This document shows positions 18,049 through 27,683 of a stretch of 64,000 nucleotides of DNA, piece by piece. Source of the DNA: Streptomyces guryensis (GTDB taxonomy: Bacteria; Actinomycetota; Actinomycetes; Streptomycetales; Streptomycetaceae). Numbering within the stretch: position 1 is the stretch's first letter; each line of letters starts with the position of its first letter. Where the stretch lies: contig NZ_JAJSBI010000004.1 of assembly GCF_021261325.1 (NCBI RefSeq), positions 310,001 to 374,000 on the forward strand. Direction: 5' to 3'. The position numbers and the translations under genes are program-made. Under the pieces are notes generated by a model. It was not told where the DNA came from. It saw only the letters and a list, made by a program, of their open reading frames with translations, and did no database searches.

Positions 18049-19683
18049 TCAGTGGTGGCCGTGGCCGCTCGTGATCTCCCTGTACTCCTCGACGGTCGGC
18101 TTCGGAATCTGGGACTCCTCGCCGTAGTACGCCTCGCTGAGCTTGGCGCGCAGCCGCTCGGAGCCCTTGACCTTGCGCTCGACGCCGTTCTCGTCGACCG
18201 TCGGGCCGATCTCGGCCGGCTGGTACTGCTCGTGCGCGGTGAGGGTGTGCAGGGCGTCCTGGCTGAGCGGCTCGTGCACCTCGATGAACTCACCGTGCGG
18301 CAGGCGCTTGATGATGCCGGACTCGCGCCCGTGCAGCACCTTGTCCTTGTCGCGGCGCTGCAGGCCGAGGCAGATCCGCTTGGTGGCGATGAACACGAGG
18401 ACCGGCACCACGAAGAAGCCGATGCGCACGAACCAGGTGATCGCGTTGATCGACAGGTGGAAGTGCGTGGCCCACAGGTCGTTGCCGCCGCCGATCATCA
18501 GCACGAAGTACCAGGAGATCCACGCGGCACCGAACCCGGTACGCGTCGGGGCGTTGCGCGGACGGTCCAGGATGTGGTGCTCGCGCTTGTCGCCGGTGAC
18601 CCAGGACTCGACGAACGGGTAGACCGCGATCGCGACCAGGACCAGCGGGAAGATCACCAGCGGGATGAACACGCCCAGGACGAGCGTGTGGCCCCAGAGA
18701 TTGATCTCCCAGCCCGGCATCGTACGGATCAGGCCCTCGGAGAAGCCCATGTACCAGTCGGGCTGGGCGCCGGTGGACACCTGGTCCGGACGGTAGGGGC
18801 CCATGGCCCAGATCGGGTTGATCGAGGCGATCGCCGCGATGGCCGCGATGACACCGAAGACCAGGAAGAAGAAGCCTCCGGCCTTCGCCATGTACACCGG
18901 CAGCAGCGGCATGCCGACGACGTTGTTGTTCGTCTTTCCGGGACCCGCGAACTGCGTGTGCTTGTGGTAGAAGACCAGGATCAGGTGGCCGACCAACAGG
19001 CCGAGCATGATGCCCGGCAGCAGCAGGATGTGGATCGAGTAGAAGCGGGCCACGAAGTCGCCGCCCGGGAACTCGCCGCCGAAGAGGAACATCGACAGGT
19101 ACGTGCCGACGACCGGCACGGACAGGATCGCGCCCTCCATGAAGCGGACACCGGTGCCGGAGAGCAGGTCGTCCGGGAGCGAGTAACCGGTGAAGCCGGT
19201 GAACATGCCCAGGACGAGCAGCAGGAAGCCGAACAGCCAGTTGACCTCACGCGGCTTGCGGAACGCGCCGGTGAAGAACACGCGCATCATGTGCACGAAC
19301 ATGCCCGCGAGGAAGATCAGCGCGGCCCAGTGGTGGATCTGCCGGATCAGCAGACCGCCGCGCACATCGAAGGAGATGTGCAGGGTCGAGTTGAACGCCT
19401 CGGACATCATCTGGCCCTGCAGCGGGATGTAGCTGCCGTGGTACTCCACCTCGTTCATCGACGGGTGGAAGAACAGCGTCAGGTACACACCCGTGAGGAT
19501 GATGATGATGAAGCTGTAGAGGCAGACCTCGCCCAACATGAACGACCAGTGGTCGGGGAAGATCTTGCGCATGTTGGACTTGGCCAGGCCGTAGATCCCC
19601 AGCCGGCCGTCGGCCCAGTCGGCGACGCGCTCGCCGGCCGGCGCTTTGCCGCGCCGTGCCTCGGTGCTCTCGTTGTTGCTCAT
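18049..19683 (-). CDS. qcrB: Menaquinol:cytochrome c reductase, cytochrome b subunit
   Basis: A 544-residue cytochrome b of the actinobacterial bcc complex. It holds the two b hemes and the quinol oxidation and reduction sites. Heme-ligand histidines are visible in HISFDVRGGLLIRQIHHW and in SIHILLLPGIMLGLLVGH; the quinol-site motif is PDWY in the actinobacterial form of PEWY (QPDWYMGFSEG). About eight or nine TM helices with a long hydrophilic C-terminal tail (about 130 residues), also an actinobacterial trait. The start ATG at 19683 overlaps the qcrA stop by four bases; the open frame upstream to 20145 is out-of-frame read-through of qcrA and not coding. Confidence 0.97.
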   Translation of the reverse strand: MSNNESTEARRGKAPAGERVADWADGRLGIYGLAKSNMRKIFPDHWSFMLGEVCLYSFIIIILTGVYLTLFFHPSMNEVEYHGSYIPLQGQMMSEAFNSTLHISFDVRGGLLIRQIHHWAALIFLAGMFVHMMRVFFTGAFRKPREVNWLFGFLLLVLGMFTGFTGYSLPDDLLSGTGVRFMEGAILSVPVVGTYLSMFLFGGEFPGGDFVARFYSIHILLLPGIMLGLLVGHLILVFYHKHTQFAGPGKTNNNVVGMPLLPVYMAKAGGFFFLVFGVIAAIAAIASINPIWAMGPYRPDQVSTGAQPDWYMGFSEGLIRTMPGWEINLWGHTLVLGVFIPLVIFPLVLVAIAVYPFVESWVTGDKREHHILDRPRNAPTRTGFGAAWISWYFVLMIGGGNDLWATHFHLSINAITWFVRIGFFVVPVLVFIATKRICLGLQRRDKDKVLHGRESGIIKRLPHGEFIEVHEPLSQDALHTLTAHEQYQPAEIGPTVDENGVERKVKGSERLRAKLSEAYYGEESQIPKPTVEEYREITSGHGHH

Positions 19684-20747
19684 CCGCGCTCCCAGAATGC
19701 AGGACCGACGGGCTCTTCGAAGTCGCCGAGCGCCTCGAGGTAGCCCTGGTCGTTCACGCCGATGCGCAGCTGCGGCAGGGCGTGACCGGCGGGGCCGAAG
19801 ATCACCCGGGCACCGTCGGAGAGGTCGAAGGTGGACTGGTGGCAGGGGCACAGCACGTGGTGCGTCTGCTGCTCGTACAGGGAGATCGGGCAGCCCACGT
19901 GGGTGCAGATCTTCGAGTACGCGACGATGCCCTGGTACGACCAGTCGAGCTCTTGCTTGTCCTTGATGTTCTCCGGCTGGAGCCGGACGATCATCAGGGC
20001 CGCCTTGGCGATCTCGGTCTGGAAGTTCTCGTCGGTCTCCTCCAGGCCCTCGGGCTTGGCGAAGGTGAGCGAGCCGACCGCGACGTCGGAGGCACGCAGC
20101 GGCTCGTTCGTGTTCACGTTGACGAGCAGCTTGCCCTTGGACCACAGCGTGTGGCGGAGCTTGGTCCCCGGCAGCGGTCCGAGGTCGCGCAGCAGCATGA
20201 CGCCGGAGAGCGGGAACAGGGCCAGCGCGCCGAACATCGTGTTGCGGATCAGCTTGCGACGCCCGAGCGCGGACTCCTTGGCGCCCTGCTTGAAGTCGGC
20301 CATGACCTTGGCCTTGACCTCGGGGGGCGCCTCGATCGGGTGCCGCTCGTCGGCGATCTCCTCGTCGGACATCAGGGTGCGGGCCCAGTGGACCGCGCCC
20401 GCGCCGATCGCGAACAGGGCGAGACCCAGGGTCAGGCCCAGCGCGAAGTTCAGCGCGTTGATGTGGCCGATCGGGAACACGAAGATCGACTTGTCGTGCG
20501 GGATCGCCACGTACGAGGCGATGAAGCCGACCGTGGCCAGCATCGAGACCGTGAACAGCATGGCCACCACACGCTCGGACCGCTTGGCGGCCCGCTCGTC
20601 GATGTCCTGCACCCGGTGCTCGTGGGGCGGCAGACCGGGGTCCGCGAACGGGTTCTTGTCGTCCGCGACGGTCACCGCGCCGTGCTCGTTGTGTCCTGCG
20701 GAGTGCTCGGCAGGCAGGTTCTCTTCTGGAATGTCTTGGCTACTCAT
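19680..20747 (-). CDS. qcrA: Menaquinol:cytochrome c reductase, Rieske iron-sulfur subunit
   Basis: A 355-residue Rieske protein. The N-terminal 60 residues are hydrophilic; then come three predicted TM helices (a feature of actinobacterial QcrA, against one in mitochondria), and a C-terminal Rieske domain with the 2Fe-2S ligands in CTHVGC and CPCHQS (about 284-308). It passes electrons from quinol to QcrC. Start and stop overlap qcrC and qcrB by four bases each, so the three subunits are translationally coupled. Confidence 0.97.
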   Translation of the reverse strand: MSSQDIPEENLPAEHSAGHNEHGAVTVADDKNPFADPGLPPHEHRVQDIDERAAKRSERVVAMLFTVSMLATVGFIASYVAIPHDKSIFVFPIGHINALNFALGLTLGLALFAIGAGAVHWARTLMSDEEIADERHPIEAPPEVKAKVMADFKQGAKESALGRRKLIRNTMFGALALFPLSGVMLLRDLGPLPGTKLRHTLWSKGKLLVNVNTNEPLRASDVAVGSLTFAKPEGLEETDENFQTEIAKAALMIVRLQPENIKDKQELDWSYQGIVAYSKICTHVGCPISLYEQQTHHVLCPCHQSTFDLSDGARVIFGPAGHALPQLRIGVNDQGYLEALGDFEEPVGPAFWERG

Positions 20748-21553
20748 GACTTCTTGGCCTTTGCGGTCCGAGCGGCGACCCAGACGGCGACCGCGATCAG
20801 CGCGCCGAGTCCGAAGATCCAGGCGAACAGGCCCTCGGAGACCGGGCCGAGTCCGCCCAGCTCAAGGCCGCCGGGGCTCTCGGTGTTGTCACCGTTGACC
20901 GCGTTCAGGTACGCGATGATGTCCTTCTTGTTCTGCTGCGTCATCGTGGTGTCGGGGAACGACGGCATGTTCTGCGGGCCGGTCTGCATGGCCTCGTAGA
21001 TGTGCTTCGGGGCGACGCCCGAAAGGTCCGGCGCGAACTTGCCGTGCGTCAGCGCGCCGCCCTTGCCGACGAAGTTGTGGCACTGCGCGCAGTTGGTGCG
21101 GAACAGCTCGCCACCCTTGGCGATGTCAGCACCGTCAGGGCCGTACTCCGCCTTGGTCGGGACGGACGGACCGGCGCCCAGGGAGGAGACGTACGCGGCG
21201 AGCTGGTCGATCTCGGCCTGCGTGTAGATGACCTTCTTCTTCGGGACCTGCGCGCCCGGCTGCTGGGCCGGCATACGGCCGGTGCCGACCTGGAAGTCGA
21301 CGGCCGCGGAGCCCACGCCCACGAGGCTCGGACCGTCGGAGGTGCCCTGACCGCCGGTGCCGTGGCAGCTGGCGCAGCCCACGGAGAAGAGCTTCTTGCC
21401 CTCGTCGATGGCGAGAGACTGGGCGGTTTCGTCGGCCTGCGCCTTGCTCGCGGGTGCGAACACGGCGTACAGCCCCCCGGTGCATGCCAGCGCGAGGAGT
21501 AGGACGACGAGCGCCGCCATGGGATGGCGTCGTCGTGCGGAGAGCTTTTTCAC
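20744..21553 (-). CDS. qcrC: Menaquinol:cytochrome c reductase, diheme cytochrome c subunit
   Basis: A 269-residue membrane-anchored diheme cytochrome c. It has an N-terminal hydrophobic helix, two CxxCH heme sites (CASCH about 60, CAQCH about 157), matching distal Met candidates (GRMPAQ, NMPSFPD), and a C-terminal TM anchor (LFAWIFGLGALIAVAVWVA). In actinobacteria this subunit links the bc complex directly to the CuA site of the oxidase without free cytochrome c. First gene of qcrCAB, 80 bp after ctaE. Confidence 0.97.
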   Translation of the reverse strand: MKKLSARRRHPMAALVVLLLALACTGGLYAVFAPASKAQADETAQSLAIDEGKKLFSVGCASCHGTGGQGTSDGPSLVGVGSAAVDFQVGTGRMPAQQPGAQVPKKKVIYTQAEIDQLAAYVSSLGAGPSVPTKAEYGPDGADIAKGGELFRTNCAQCHNFVGKGGALTHGKFAPDLSGVAPKHIYEAMQTGPQNMPSFPDTTMTQQNKKDIIAYLNAVNGDNTESPGGLELGGLGPVSEGLFAWIFGLGALIAVAVWVAARTAKAKKS

Positions 21554-21633
21554 GGATTACCCCGGTGTCAGGATCTTCTGCGTCGATGCTTGCGGGTTGT
21601 GCGCCGCGCAGGCGCACGCGGGAACGGGCCCGG

Positions 21634-22254
21634 CTACTTGATCAGGTAGATCGTGGCGAAGAGGCCGATCCACACGACATCGACGAAGTGCCAGTAGTAG
21701 GACACGACGATGGCCGCGGTCGCCTGCTCGTGGGTGAACCTCTTGGCCGCGTAGGTGCGGCCGAGAACGAACAGGAAGGCGATGAGGCCGCCCGTCACGT
21801 GCATGCCGTGGAACCCGGTGGTCAGGTAGAACACCGAGCCGTACGGGTCGGAGGACAGCGAGATGCCGTCCTTCTTCACCAGCTCCGTGTACTCGAAGAT
21901 CTGACCGCCGATGAAGATCGCACCCATCACGAACGTGATGATGAACCAGCCCCGGAGCTTCTTCACGTCCCCGCGCTCGGCGGCGAAGACGCCGAGCTGG
22001 CAGGTGAGGGAGGAGAGCACCAGGATCGTGGTGTTGGTCGCGGAGAACGGAATGTTGAGATGACTCGCCATCTCCTTCCAGTGATCCGGTCCGGTCACCG
22101 ATCGCAGGGTGAAGTACATCGCGAAGAGGGCCGCGAAGAACATCAGCTCGGAACTCAGCCAGATGATGGTTCCGACGCTGGTGAGGTTCGGCCGGTTGAC
22201 CGACGGGTGCGCGTGCCCGGTTTCTACTGTCGTTGCTGTCGCCACGACCGACAT
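21634..22254 (-). CDS. ctaE: Cytochrome c oxidase subunit III
   Basis: A 206-residue five-helix subunit III of the aa3-type oxidase. Typical segments are [21 protein letters not shown], the conserved Glu in EYTELVKKD, and [22 protein letters not shown] at the C-terminus. It stabilises the catalytic core and the supercomplex. It heads the ctaE-qcrCAB operon, as in other actinobacteria. The ATG at 22254 (MSVVATATT) is the start. The 145-bp divergent gap to the receiver-like gene holds the operon promoter. Confidence 0.97.
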   Translation of the reverse strand: MSVVATATTVETGHAHPSVNRPNLTSVGTIIWLSSELMFFAALFAMYFTLRSVTGPDHWKEMASHLNIPFSATNTTILVLSSLTCQLGVFAAERGDVKKLRGWFIITFVMGAIFIGGQIFEYTELVKKDGISLSSDPYGSVFYLTTGFHGMHVTGGLIAFLFVLGRTYAAKRFTHEQATAAIVVSYYWHFVDVVWIGLFATIYLIK

Positions 22255-22399
22255 TATGTCGGTCGCTTATCCCGCCCTCACTCCGGGGGGTGCCGTTCGG
22301 AGTGTTGCTGCCGTCCATACCGGTGTTGACGTGGTGTTGAACGGAGTAACATCCGCCCCATCGGGCCTTTCCGTACGACGCTGACGCCTCGGAGGAACT

Positions 22400-22804
22400 A
22401 TGCAGCCGACCGCCACGGTGCTGGTCTACAGCAACAACTCCAACACCCGCGAGCAGGTGCGGCTGGCGACCGGGCGAAGGCCCGCTCCCGATGTTCCCGT
22501 GGTCGAGTTCCTGGAGTGTGCGACGCCGGCCGCCGTCATCAAGGAGCTGGACCGGGGCGGGATCGACGTCTGCGTCCTGGACGGCGAGGCCGTGCCCATG
22601 GGAGGCATGGGGGTGTGCCGGCAGATCAAGGACGAGGTGTTCAACTGCCCGCCGGTGCTCGTGCTGATCGGGCGGCCTCAGGATGCGTGGCTGGCCACCT
22701 GGAGTCGGGCGGATGCGGCTGTGACGTTGCCTGTGGAGCCTGTGGAGTTCGCGGCGGCGTTGGCTTCTCTGTTGCGGCGGAAGGCACTTCAGCAGAGCGC
22801 CTAG
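22400..22804 (+). CDS. Receiver-like (pseudo-REC) protein
   Basis: A 134-residue alpha/beta protein with the response-regulator receiver shape: VLVYSNNSNTREQVRLA, IDVCVLDGEAVPMGGMGVCRQI, CPPVLVLIG, AVTLPVEPVEFAAALASLLRR. The Asp in VLDGE sits where the phosphorylated Asp would be, but the acidic pair expected after the first strand is replaced by SNN, and the strand-5 Lys is absent (LPVEP). So phosphorylation is doubtful and it is probably an atypical receiver. There is no output domain and no partner kinase nearby. GGAGGAACT precedes the ATG. It is divergent from ctaE, so co-regulation with the oxidase is possible. Confidence 0.8.
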   Translation: MQPTATVLVYSNNSNTREQVRLATGRRPAPDVPVVEFLECATPAAVIKELDRGGIDVCVLDGEAVPMGGMGVCRQIKDEVFNCPPVLVLIGRPQDAWLATWSRADAAVTLPVEPVEFAAALASLLRRKALQQSA

Positions 22805-22844
22805 GAACTCGGGGGTGCGGGATCCTTGGCGGCTCCGGGTCCGT

Positions 22845-22875
22845 CGTGGCCTGTCGCGCAGTTGCCCGCGCCCCT
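22845..22875 (-). repeat. Dispersed intergenic repeat, short form, copy 4
   Basis: Minus-strand reading AGGGGCGCGGGC-AACT-GCGCGACAGGCCACG, between the convergent receiver-like and L,D-transpeptidase genes. Confidence 0.75.
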
Positions 22876-22920
22876 CGGGGGCCCGCTGCCCCTCAGCCCG
22901 CGTCAAACGCTCAGGCCGTG

Positions 22921-24186
22921 TCACACGCTCTGTGGCCTCAGCTTCGCCGCGTCGTCCGGGCTCGGGCCGTCCGGTGTGCCGCCCACCAGGGCGCTGCCTG
23001 TGCGCCAGCTCTTCCAGGTGAGGTTCCAGTCGCCGAAGCCGTTGCCGAAGGGCTCCATGGTGTCGCCGTTGGAGTTGATGACCTTCACCACGTCGCCCTC
23101 GTGCACGGTGTTGAAGAACCACTCGGCGTTCCCGGTGCTCATGCCGGTGCAGCCGTGGCTGACGTTGGCGTAGCCCTGGGAGCCCACGGACCAGGGGGCG
23201 GCGTGGACGTACTCGCCGCTCCAGGTGAGGCGGGTGGCCCAGTAGACGGGCAGGTCGTAGGAGTCGGAGCTGCCCTCGGCGATGCCCACGGTGGCGCTGC
23301 GCATGCGTACGAAGGACTGCTTGCCCAGTACGACCTTGACGCCGTTGCGGGTCTCGAAGCCGGGCTTGCCGGTGGTGACGGGGACATCCCTGATGTCCTC
23401 GCCGTTCTTGTACACCGCCATGGAGTGCGCCGCGGCGTCGGTGACGGCGATGATCGTGTCGCCGATGGTGAGCTTCACCGGCTTGCTCCTGGTGCCCCAC
23501 AGCCGGTCGCCGACCTTGATGCCGTCCAGGTTGCTGTGCACCTCGACGGTGGCGTGGGCGGGCCAGTAGTCCTTGGGCCGGTAGTGGAGTTCCTTGTCGT
23601 CCACCCAGTGCCAGGCGCCCTGCACGGCCGGTACGGAGTCCACCCGCAGCGCCCGCTCGACGACGGCGCGCTGTGCCTTGTCCTTGACGGGCTGGTCCAG
23701 TTGGGCGGTGACGGGCTGGCCGACGCCGTAGTCACCGGAGTCGGGCCCGAGCTTCACGCCCAGGCGCTTCTTGGCGGTGGGGATGCTGGTGTCGAAGGTG
23801 AGGACCTTGCGGCCCGGCGCCCCGTCCTCGTCCTCCGTGCTCACCCGGACCGTGTAGTGGGCGTTGGCGGCGAGCGGGGAGGTGCTGTGCCAGCGGGTGC
23901 CGTCGGCGGAGAGTTCGCCCGCCACGAAGCGGCCTGCGGCGTCCGTGGCCGTGACGTCCGTGATGCGGCCGTCGTCCTCGGCGGTGACCTCCAGGGGCTT
24001 GTCCGGGTCGGCCTTCTTCCCGTCCCCCGCGAGGCCGTTGAAGGAGAGCTGGTCCGTCGCGTCGTACGGCTTGTCGGTCAGCGGGTTGCCGCCGCCGCTG
24101 CAAGCGGTGCCGCCCGCGCCTAGGGCGATCACCAGCAGCGTGCAGCTGACGACGGTGCGGGTGCGCGGAGAGTGGGTCATGGCCAT
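22921..24186 (-). CDS. L,D-transpeptidase lipoprotein (YkuD)
   Basis: An exported lipoprotein of about 421 residues: signal TVVSCTLLVIALGAGGTAC with lipobox Cys, two Ig-like domains (about residues 40-260), and a C-terminal YkuD catalytic domain with the conserved HAAPWSVG ... VSHGCTGM motif holding catalytic His and Cys. Such enzymes form 3-3 cross-links between mesoDAP or LL-DAP residues or attach proteins to peptidoglycan; the layout matches mycobacterial LdtA/B types. The start is uncertain: ATG at 24186 or 24180, GTG at 24189, TTG at 24207; none has a clear Shine-Dalgarno. It sits between ctaE and ctaF but is separated from ctaF by a strong terminator, so it is its own unit. Confidence 0.92.
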   Translation of the reverse strand: MAMTHSPRTRTVVSCTLLVIALGAGGTACSGGGNPLTDKPYDATDQLSFNGLAGDGKKADPDKPLEVTAEDDGRITDVTATDAAGRFVAGELSADGTRWHSTSPLAANAHYTVRVSTEDEDGAPGRKVLTFDTSIPTAKKRLGVKLGPDSGDYGVGQPVTAQLDQPVKDKAQRAVVERALRVDSVPAVQGAWHWVDDKELHYRPKDYWPAHATVEVHSNLDGIKVGDRLWGTRSKPVKLTIGDTIIAVTDAAAHSMAVYKNGEDIRDVPVTTGKPGFETRNGVKVVLGKQSFVRMRSATVGIAEGSSDSYDLPVYWATRLTWSGEYVHAAPWSVGSQGYANVSHGCTGMSTGNAEWFFNTVHEGDVVKVINSNGDTMEPFGNGFGDWNLTWKSWRTGSALVGGTPDGPSPDDAAKLRPQSV

Positions 24187-24257
24187 CACGCTATGGACGT
24201 TCGTCAAGGACGGCGCGCGGGGTAACCCGGACGAGGGAACGGTATTGGTGCAAAAGC

Positions 24258-24295
24258 GGGAGCCCGGACGCTCCTCACGGAGTGTCCGGGCTCCC
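24258..24295 (-). terminator. ctaCDF operon terminator
   Basis: GGGAGCCCGGACGCTCC pairs with GGAGTGTCCGGGCTCCC (17 bp, one G-U) around TCAC, 18 nt past the ctaF stop. Confidence 0.88.
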
Positions 24296-24312
24296 GATGC
24301 GCTCTGCTCGTG

Positions 24313-24711
24313 CTACTGGGTGCGGTTCTCACCGCGGTAGTACTCGAAGACCCAGCCGTACAGGCCGATCACGATGATCGGCGCCGAGAAGTACAGCAGC
24401 CACCAGCCGATCGCGATCGACAGGAAGGCCAGCGCGCCACCGGTCCCGAGGGCGAGCGGCTGCCAGCTGTGCGGGCTGAAGAACCCGACCTCGCCGGCGT
24501 CGTCCGCGACGTCCGCCTCCTTGTTGTCCATGGCACCCACGTCGACCCGCTTGGCCGTGAAGCCCAGGTAGAAGCCGACCATGATGCACAGACCGAAGGT
24601 CAGGAAGAGCGCCGTGGTACCGGCCGGCTCCTTCGACCACACGCCATAGACCACCGCCGTGGCGAGGACGAAGAAGCTCAGCCACATGAACATCTTGCCC
24701 TGAACCTTCAC
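24313..24711 (-). CDS. ctaF: Cytochrome c oxidase subunit IV (actinobacterial)
   Basis: A 132-residue membrane protein: two N-terminal TM helices ([18 protein letters not shown] and a second from [16 protein letters not shown]), a soluble loop, and two more C-terminal helices ending [11 protein letters not shown]. This is the actinobacteria-specific small subunit of the aa3 oxidase. Its start overlaps the ctaD stop by four bases, so it is the last gene of ctaCDF. Confidence 0.95.
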   Translation of the reverse strand: MKVQGKMFMWLSFFVLATAVVYGVWSKEPAGTTALFLTFGLCIMVGFYLGFTAKRVDVGAMDNKEADVADDAGEVGFFSPHSWQPLALGTGGALAFLSIAIGWWLLYFSAPIIVIGLYGWVFEYYRGENRTQ

Positions 24712-26441
24712 TTGCCGGCCTCCTTGCCACCAGCCAGAGCCTTCTCACCGTGAGGCGCGTTCTCGAGCTGGTCGAGAGCGGCGATCTCAGGGTGATGCAG
24801 GTCGAACGCCGGGGATTCGCTGCGGATCCGCGGCAGGGTGAGGAAGTTGTGCCGCGGCGGCGGGCAGGACGTGGCCCACTCGAGCGAGCGGCCGTAGCCC
24901 CACGGGTCGTCGACCTCGACCTTCTTGCCGTACTTGGCCGTCTTCCACACGTTGTAGAGGAACGGCAGGATCGACAGGCCCAGCAGGAACGAGCTGATCG
25001 ACGAGATCGTGTTCAGGGCGGTGAAGCCGTCGGCCGCGAGGTAGTCCGCGTAACGACGCGGCATGCCCTCGGCACCCAGCCAGTGCTGGACCAGGAAGGT
25101 GCCGTGGAAGCCGATGAACAGCGTCCAGAAGGTGATCTTGCCGAGGCGCTCGTCGAGCATCTTCCCGGTCATCTTCGGCCACCAGAAGTGGAAGCCGGAG
25201 AACATCGCGAAGACGACGGTGCCGAAGACCACGTAGTGGAAGTGCGCCACCACGAAGTACGAGTCCGAGACGTGGAAGTCCATCGGCGGCGAGGCCAGGA
25301 TGACACCGGTCAGACCACCGAAGGTGAAGGTGACCAGGAAGCCGGTCGCCCAGAGCATCGGGGTCTCGAAGGACAGGGACCCCTTCCACATCGTTCCGAT
25401 CCAGTTGAAGAACTTCACGCCGGTCGGTACGGCGATGAGGAACGTCATGAAGGAGAAGAACGGGAGCAGCACACCGCCGGTGACGTACATGTGGTGGGCC
25501 CACACGGTCACGGACAGACCGGCGATGGCGATCGTCGCGCCGATCAGGCCCATGTAGCCGAACATCGGCTTGCGGGAGAAGACCGGGATGACCTCGGAGA
25601 TGATGCCGAAGAACGGCAGCGCGATGATGTACACCTCTGGATGGCCGAAGAACCAGAAGAGGTGTTGCCACAGCAACGCGCCGCCGTTGGCCGCGTCGAA
25701 GACATGCGCGCCGAATTTACGGTCCGCCTCCAGGGCGAACAGCGCAGCCGCGAGGACCGGGAAGGCGAGCAGGACCAGCACCGCGGTCAGCAGCACGTTC
25801 CACACGAAGATCGGCATGCGGAACATGGTCATGCCCGGCGCGCGCATGCAGATGATGGTGGTGATGAAGTTGACCGAGCCGAGGATCGTGCCGAAGCCGG
25901 AGAAGGCCAGACCCATGATCCACAGGTCGGCGCCGATGCCCGGCGAGTTGACCGCGCTGGACAGCGGGGAGTAGGCGAACCAGCCGAAGTCGGCCGCACC
26001 CTGGGGGGTGAGGAAGCCGCCCACCGCGATCGTCGAGCCGAACAGGTAGAGCCAGTAGGCGAACATGTTCAGCCGCGGGAACGCCACGTCGGGCGCGCCG
26101 ATCTGCAGCGGCATGATCCAGTTCGTGAAGCCGGCGAACAGCGGCGTAGCGAACATCAGCAGCATGATCGTGCCGTGCATCGTGAACGCCTGGTTGAACT
26201 GCTCGTTCGACATGATCTGCAGACCGGGCCGGGCGAGCTCGGCGCGCATCAGCAGCGCCATCACGCCGCCGATCAGGAAGAACGCGAACGACGTGACGAG
26301 ATAGAGCGTCCCGATCGTCTTGTGGTCAGTGGTGGTGAGCCACTTGATCACGACGTTGCCGGGCTGCTTGCGCCGGACCGGCAGTTCGTCCGCGTAGTGG
26401 GACTCTGCCGCGGCACCCTGGGGGTCGTTGAGGATGCTCAC
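24708..26441 (-). CDS. ctaD: Cytochrome c oxidase subunit I
   Basis: A 577-residue heme-copper oxidase core with twelve TM helices. Visible ligands and channel residues: heme a His in [10 protein letters not shown], the CuB His and cross-link Tyr in [17 protein letters not shown], CuB HH in WAHHMYVTG, and the heme a/a3 His pair in [16 protein letters not shown] marks the proton-pumping A-type. I chose the GTG at 26441 (VSILNDPQG), which overlaps the ctaC stop by four bases; the frame upstream to 26615 is not coding. It reduces O2 to water, fed by CtaC. Confidence 0.97.
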   Translation of the reverse strand: MSILNDPQGAAAESHYADELPVRRKQPGNVVIKWLTTTDHKTIGTLYLVTSFAFFLIGGVMALLMRAELARPGLQIMSNEQFNQAFTMHGTIMLLMFATPLFAGFTNWIMPLQIGAPDVAFPRLNMFAYWLYLFGSTIAVGGFLTPQGAADFGWFAYSPLSSAVNSPGIGADLWIMGLAFSGFGTILGSVNFITTIICMRAPGMTMFRMPIFVWNVLLTAVLVLLAFPVLAAALFALEADRKFGAHVFDAANGGALLWQHLFWFFGHPEVYIIALPFFGIISEVIPVFSRKPMFGYMGLIGATIAIAGLSVTVWAHHMYVTGGVLLPFFSFMTFLIAVPTGVKFFNWIGTMWKGSLSFETPMLWATGFLVTFTFGGLTGVILASPPMDFHVSDSYFVVAHFHYVVFGTVVFAMFSGFHFWWPKMTGKMLDERLGKITFWTLFIGFHGTFLVQHWLGAEGMPRRYADYLAADGFTALNTISSISSFLLGLSILPFLYNVWKTAKYGKKVEVDDPWGYGRSLEWATSCPPPRHNFLTLPRIRSESPAFDLHHPEIAALDQLENAPHGEKALAGGKEAGK

Positions 26442-27400
26442 AGGTTGTTCGTCTCCCGGTTCTTCTCGTGGCTCGTCTGCGCGATGCCGGCGGGAACGTA
26501 ACCGGTCTGCCCCTTCTTGGCGAGGTCCTTGAGGTGCTGCTCGTAGCGCTCGGGGGAGACGACCTTCACGTTGAACAGCATCCGGGAGTGGTCGACGCCG
26601 CAGAGCTCGGCGCACTTGCCCCTGAAGGTGCCTTCCCGGTTGGGAGTCACCTGGAAGGAGTTGGTGTGGCCCGGAACGACGTCCATCTTCATCAGGAACG
26701 GAATCACCCAGAAGTCATGGATGACGTCGCGCGAGGTGAGGACGAAGCGGACCGTCTCGCCCTTCGGCAGCCACAGCGTCGGACCCGGGTTGCCGGTCTG
26801 CGGGTTCTTCGTGGCGGGCGTACCGACGTCGTAGACACCGCCGGCGCTCGCCGGGAAGTCCTTCTTGAACCGGTCCGGAATGTTGTCCAGGTTCTTGTCG
26901 GTCTTCGCGTCACCGCTGACACCGGGCACGGGCTCGATGTAGTTGAAGGCCCAGCTCCACTGGAACGCCACGACGTTCACCGTGACCGCGGGCTTCTTGT
27001 CGGTGAGGCTGAGCAGCTTCGACTCGTCGCGGGCCGTGAAGTAGAACAGCACCGAGACGATGACGAGCGGAACCACGGTGTACAGCGCCTCGATCGGCAT
27101 GTTGTACCGGGTCTGCGGAGGAACTTCGATCTTGGTGCGGCTGCGCCGGTGGAAGATCGTGCTCCAGATGATCAGGCCCCACACCAGCACGCCGGTGGCC
27201 AGAGCGGCAGCCCAGGAGCCCTGCCACAGGGAGAGGATCCGCGGAGCCTCTTCCGTTGTCGGGGTGGGGAATCCAAGGCGAGGGAAGTCCTTGGATGTGC
27301 AACCGGTTGCGGTCGCCAGGACCAGGCCCGCAGTCATTGCCTGCAGCAGCTTCCGCCGCATCGGGCGCCGCGGCGAGCGGTCGGAGCCGTTGGGACTCAC
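26438..27400 (-). CDS. ctaC: Cytochrome c oxidase subunit II
   Basis: A 320-residue CuA subunit. It has a lipoprotein-type signal (LVLATATGC), two TM helices ([17 protein letters not shown] and [17 protein letters not shown]), and a C-terminal cupredoxin domain with the CuA ligands [12 protein letters not shown] (Cys, Cys, His, Met) and the upstream His in VIHDFW. An insert of about 40 residues in the cupredoxin domain ([13 protein letters not shown] onward) is common in actinobacteria for docking QcrC. Start GTG at 27400, with GGAAGG upstream; an upstream frame to 27505 adds a basic stretch without support. Confidence 0.96.
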   Translation of the reverse strand: MSPNGSDRSPRRPMRRKLLQAMTAGLVLATATGCTSKDFPRLGFPTPTTEEAPRILSLWQGSWAAALATGVLVWGLIIWSTIFHRRSRTKIEVPPQTRYNMPIEALYTVVPLVIVSVLFYFTARDESKLLSLTDKKPAVTVNVVAFQWSWAFNYIEPVPGVSGDAKTDKNLDNIPDRFKKDFPASAGGVYDVGTPATKNPQTGNPGPTLWLPKGETVRFVLTSRDVIHDFWVIPFLMKMDVVPGHTNSFQVTPNREGTFRGKCAELCGVDHSRMLFNVKVVSPERYEQHLKDLAKKGQTGYVPAGIAQTSHEKNRETNNL

Positions 27401-27590
27401 GTAGCGCCTTCCCGAGAGTCTCGCCCGCGCGTATTGGCTGCGGCCTTCTCGCTGGTCGGTCGCCGCCCTGCGTCGGGCAGGGGTTTGGATGTTTATGCGG
27501 ACCAAACCCTAGCCGACGCCCTCCGGGGGTTCGCGGGGAGGGGGGCCTAGTCACTCCGGGGGTTCGCTGGATTGGCGGCTGCGGGTTGTT

Positions 27591-27644
27591 TGTGGCCGGT
27601 CGTGCCCCGCGGCGGAGCCGTTGATGTCATCGCCCCGCGCCCCT
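27591..27644 (-). repeat. Dispersed intergenic repeat, long (hairpin) form, copy 5
   Basis: Minus-strand reading AGGGGCGCGGGG, hairpin module with CGGCTCCGCCG, then ACGACCGGCCACA. It lies in the 283-bp divergent gap between ctaC and the desulfurase-TusA gene, where no gene is seen; it is the one copy in a divergent promoter region. Confidence 0.7.
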
Positions 27645-27683
27645 GTAGGCCCGCTGCAGCCAGGGACGTCATAGCGTTTACGT

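Noticed and set aside
19684..20145. N-terminal extension of QcrB
   Set aside because: This is qcrA read in another frame; the ATG at 19683 overlaps the qcrA stop and gives the family length.
26442..26615. N-terminal extension of CtaD
   Set aside because: Lies within ctaC in another frame; GTG at 26441 gives the normal 577 residues.
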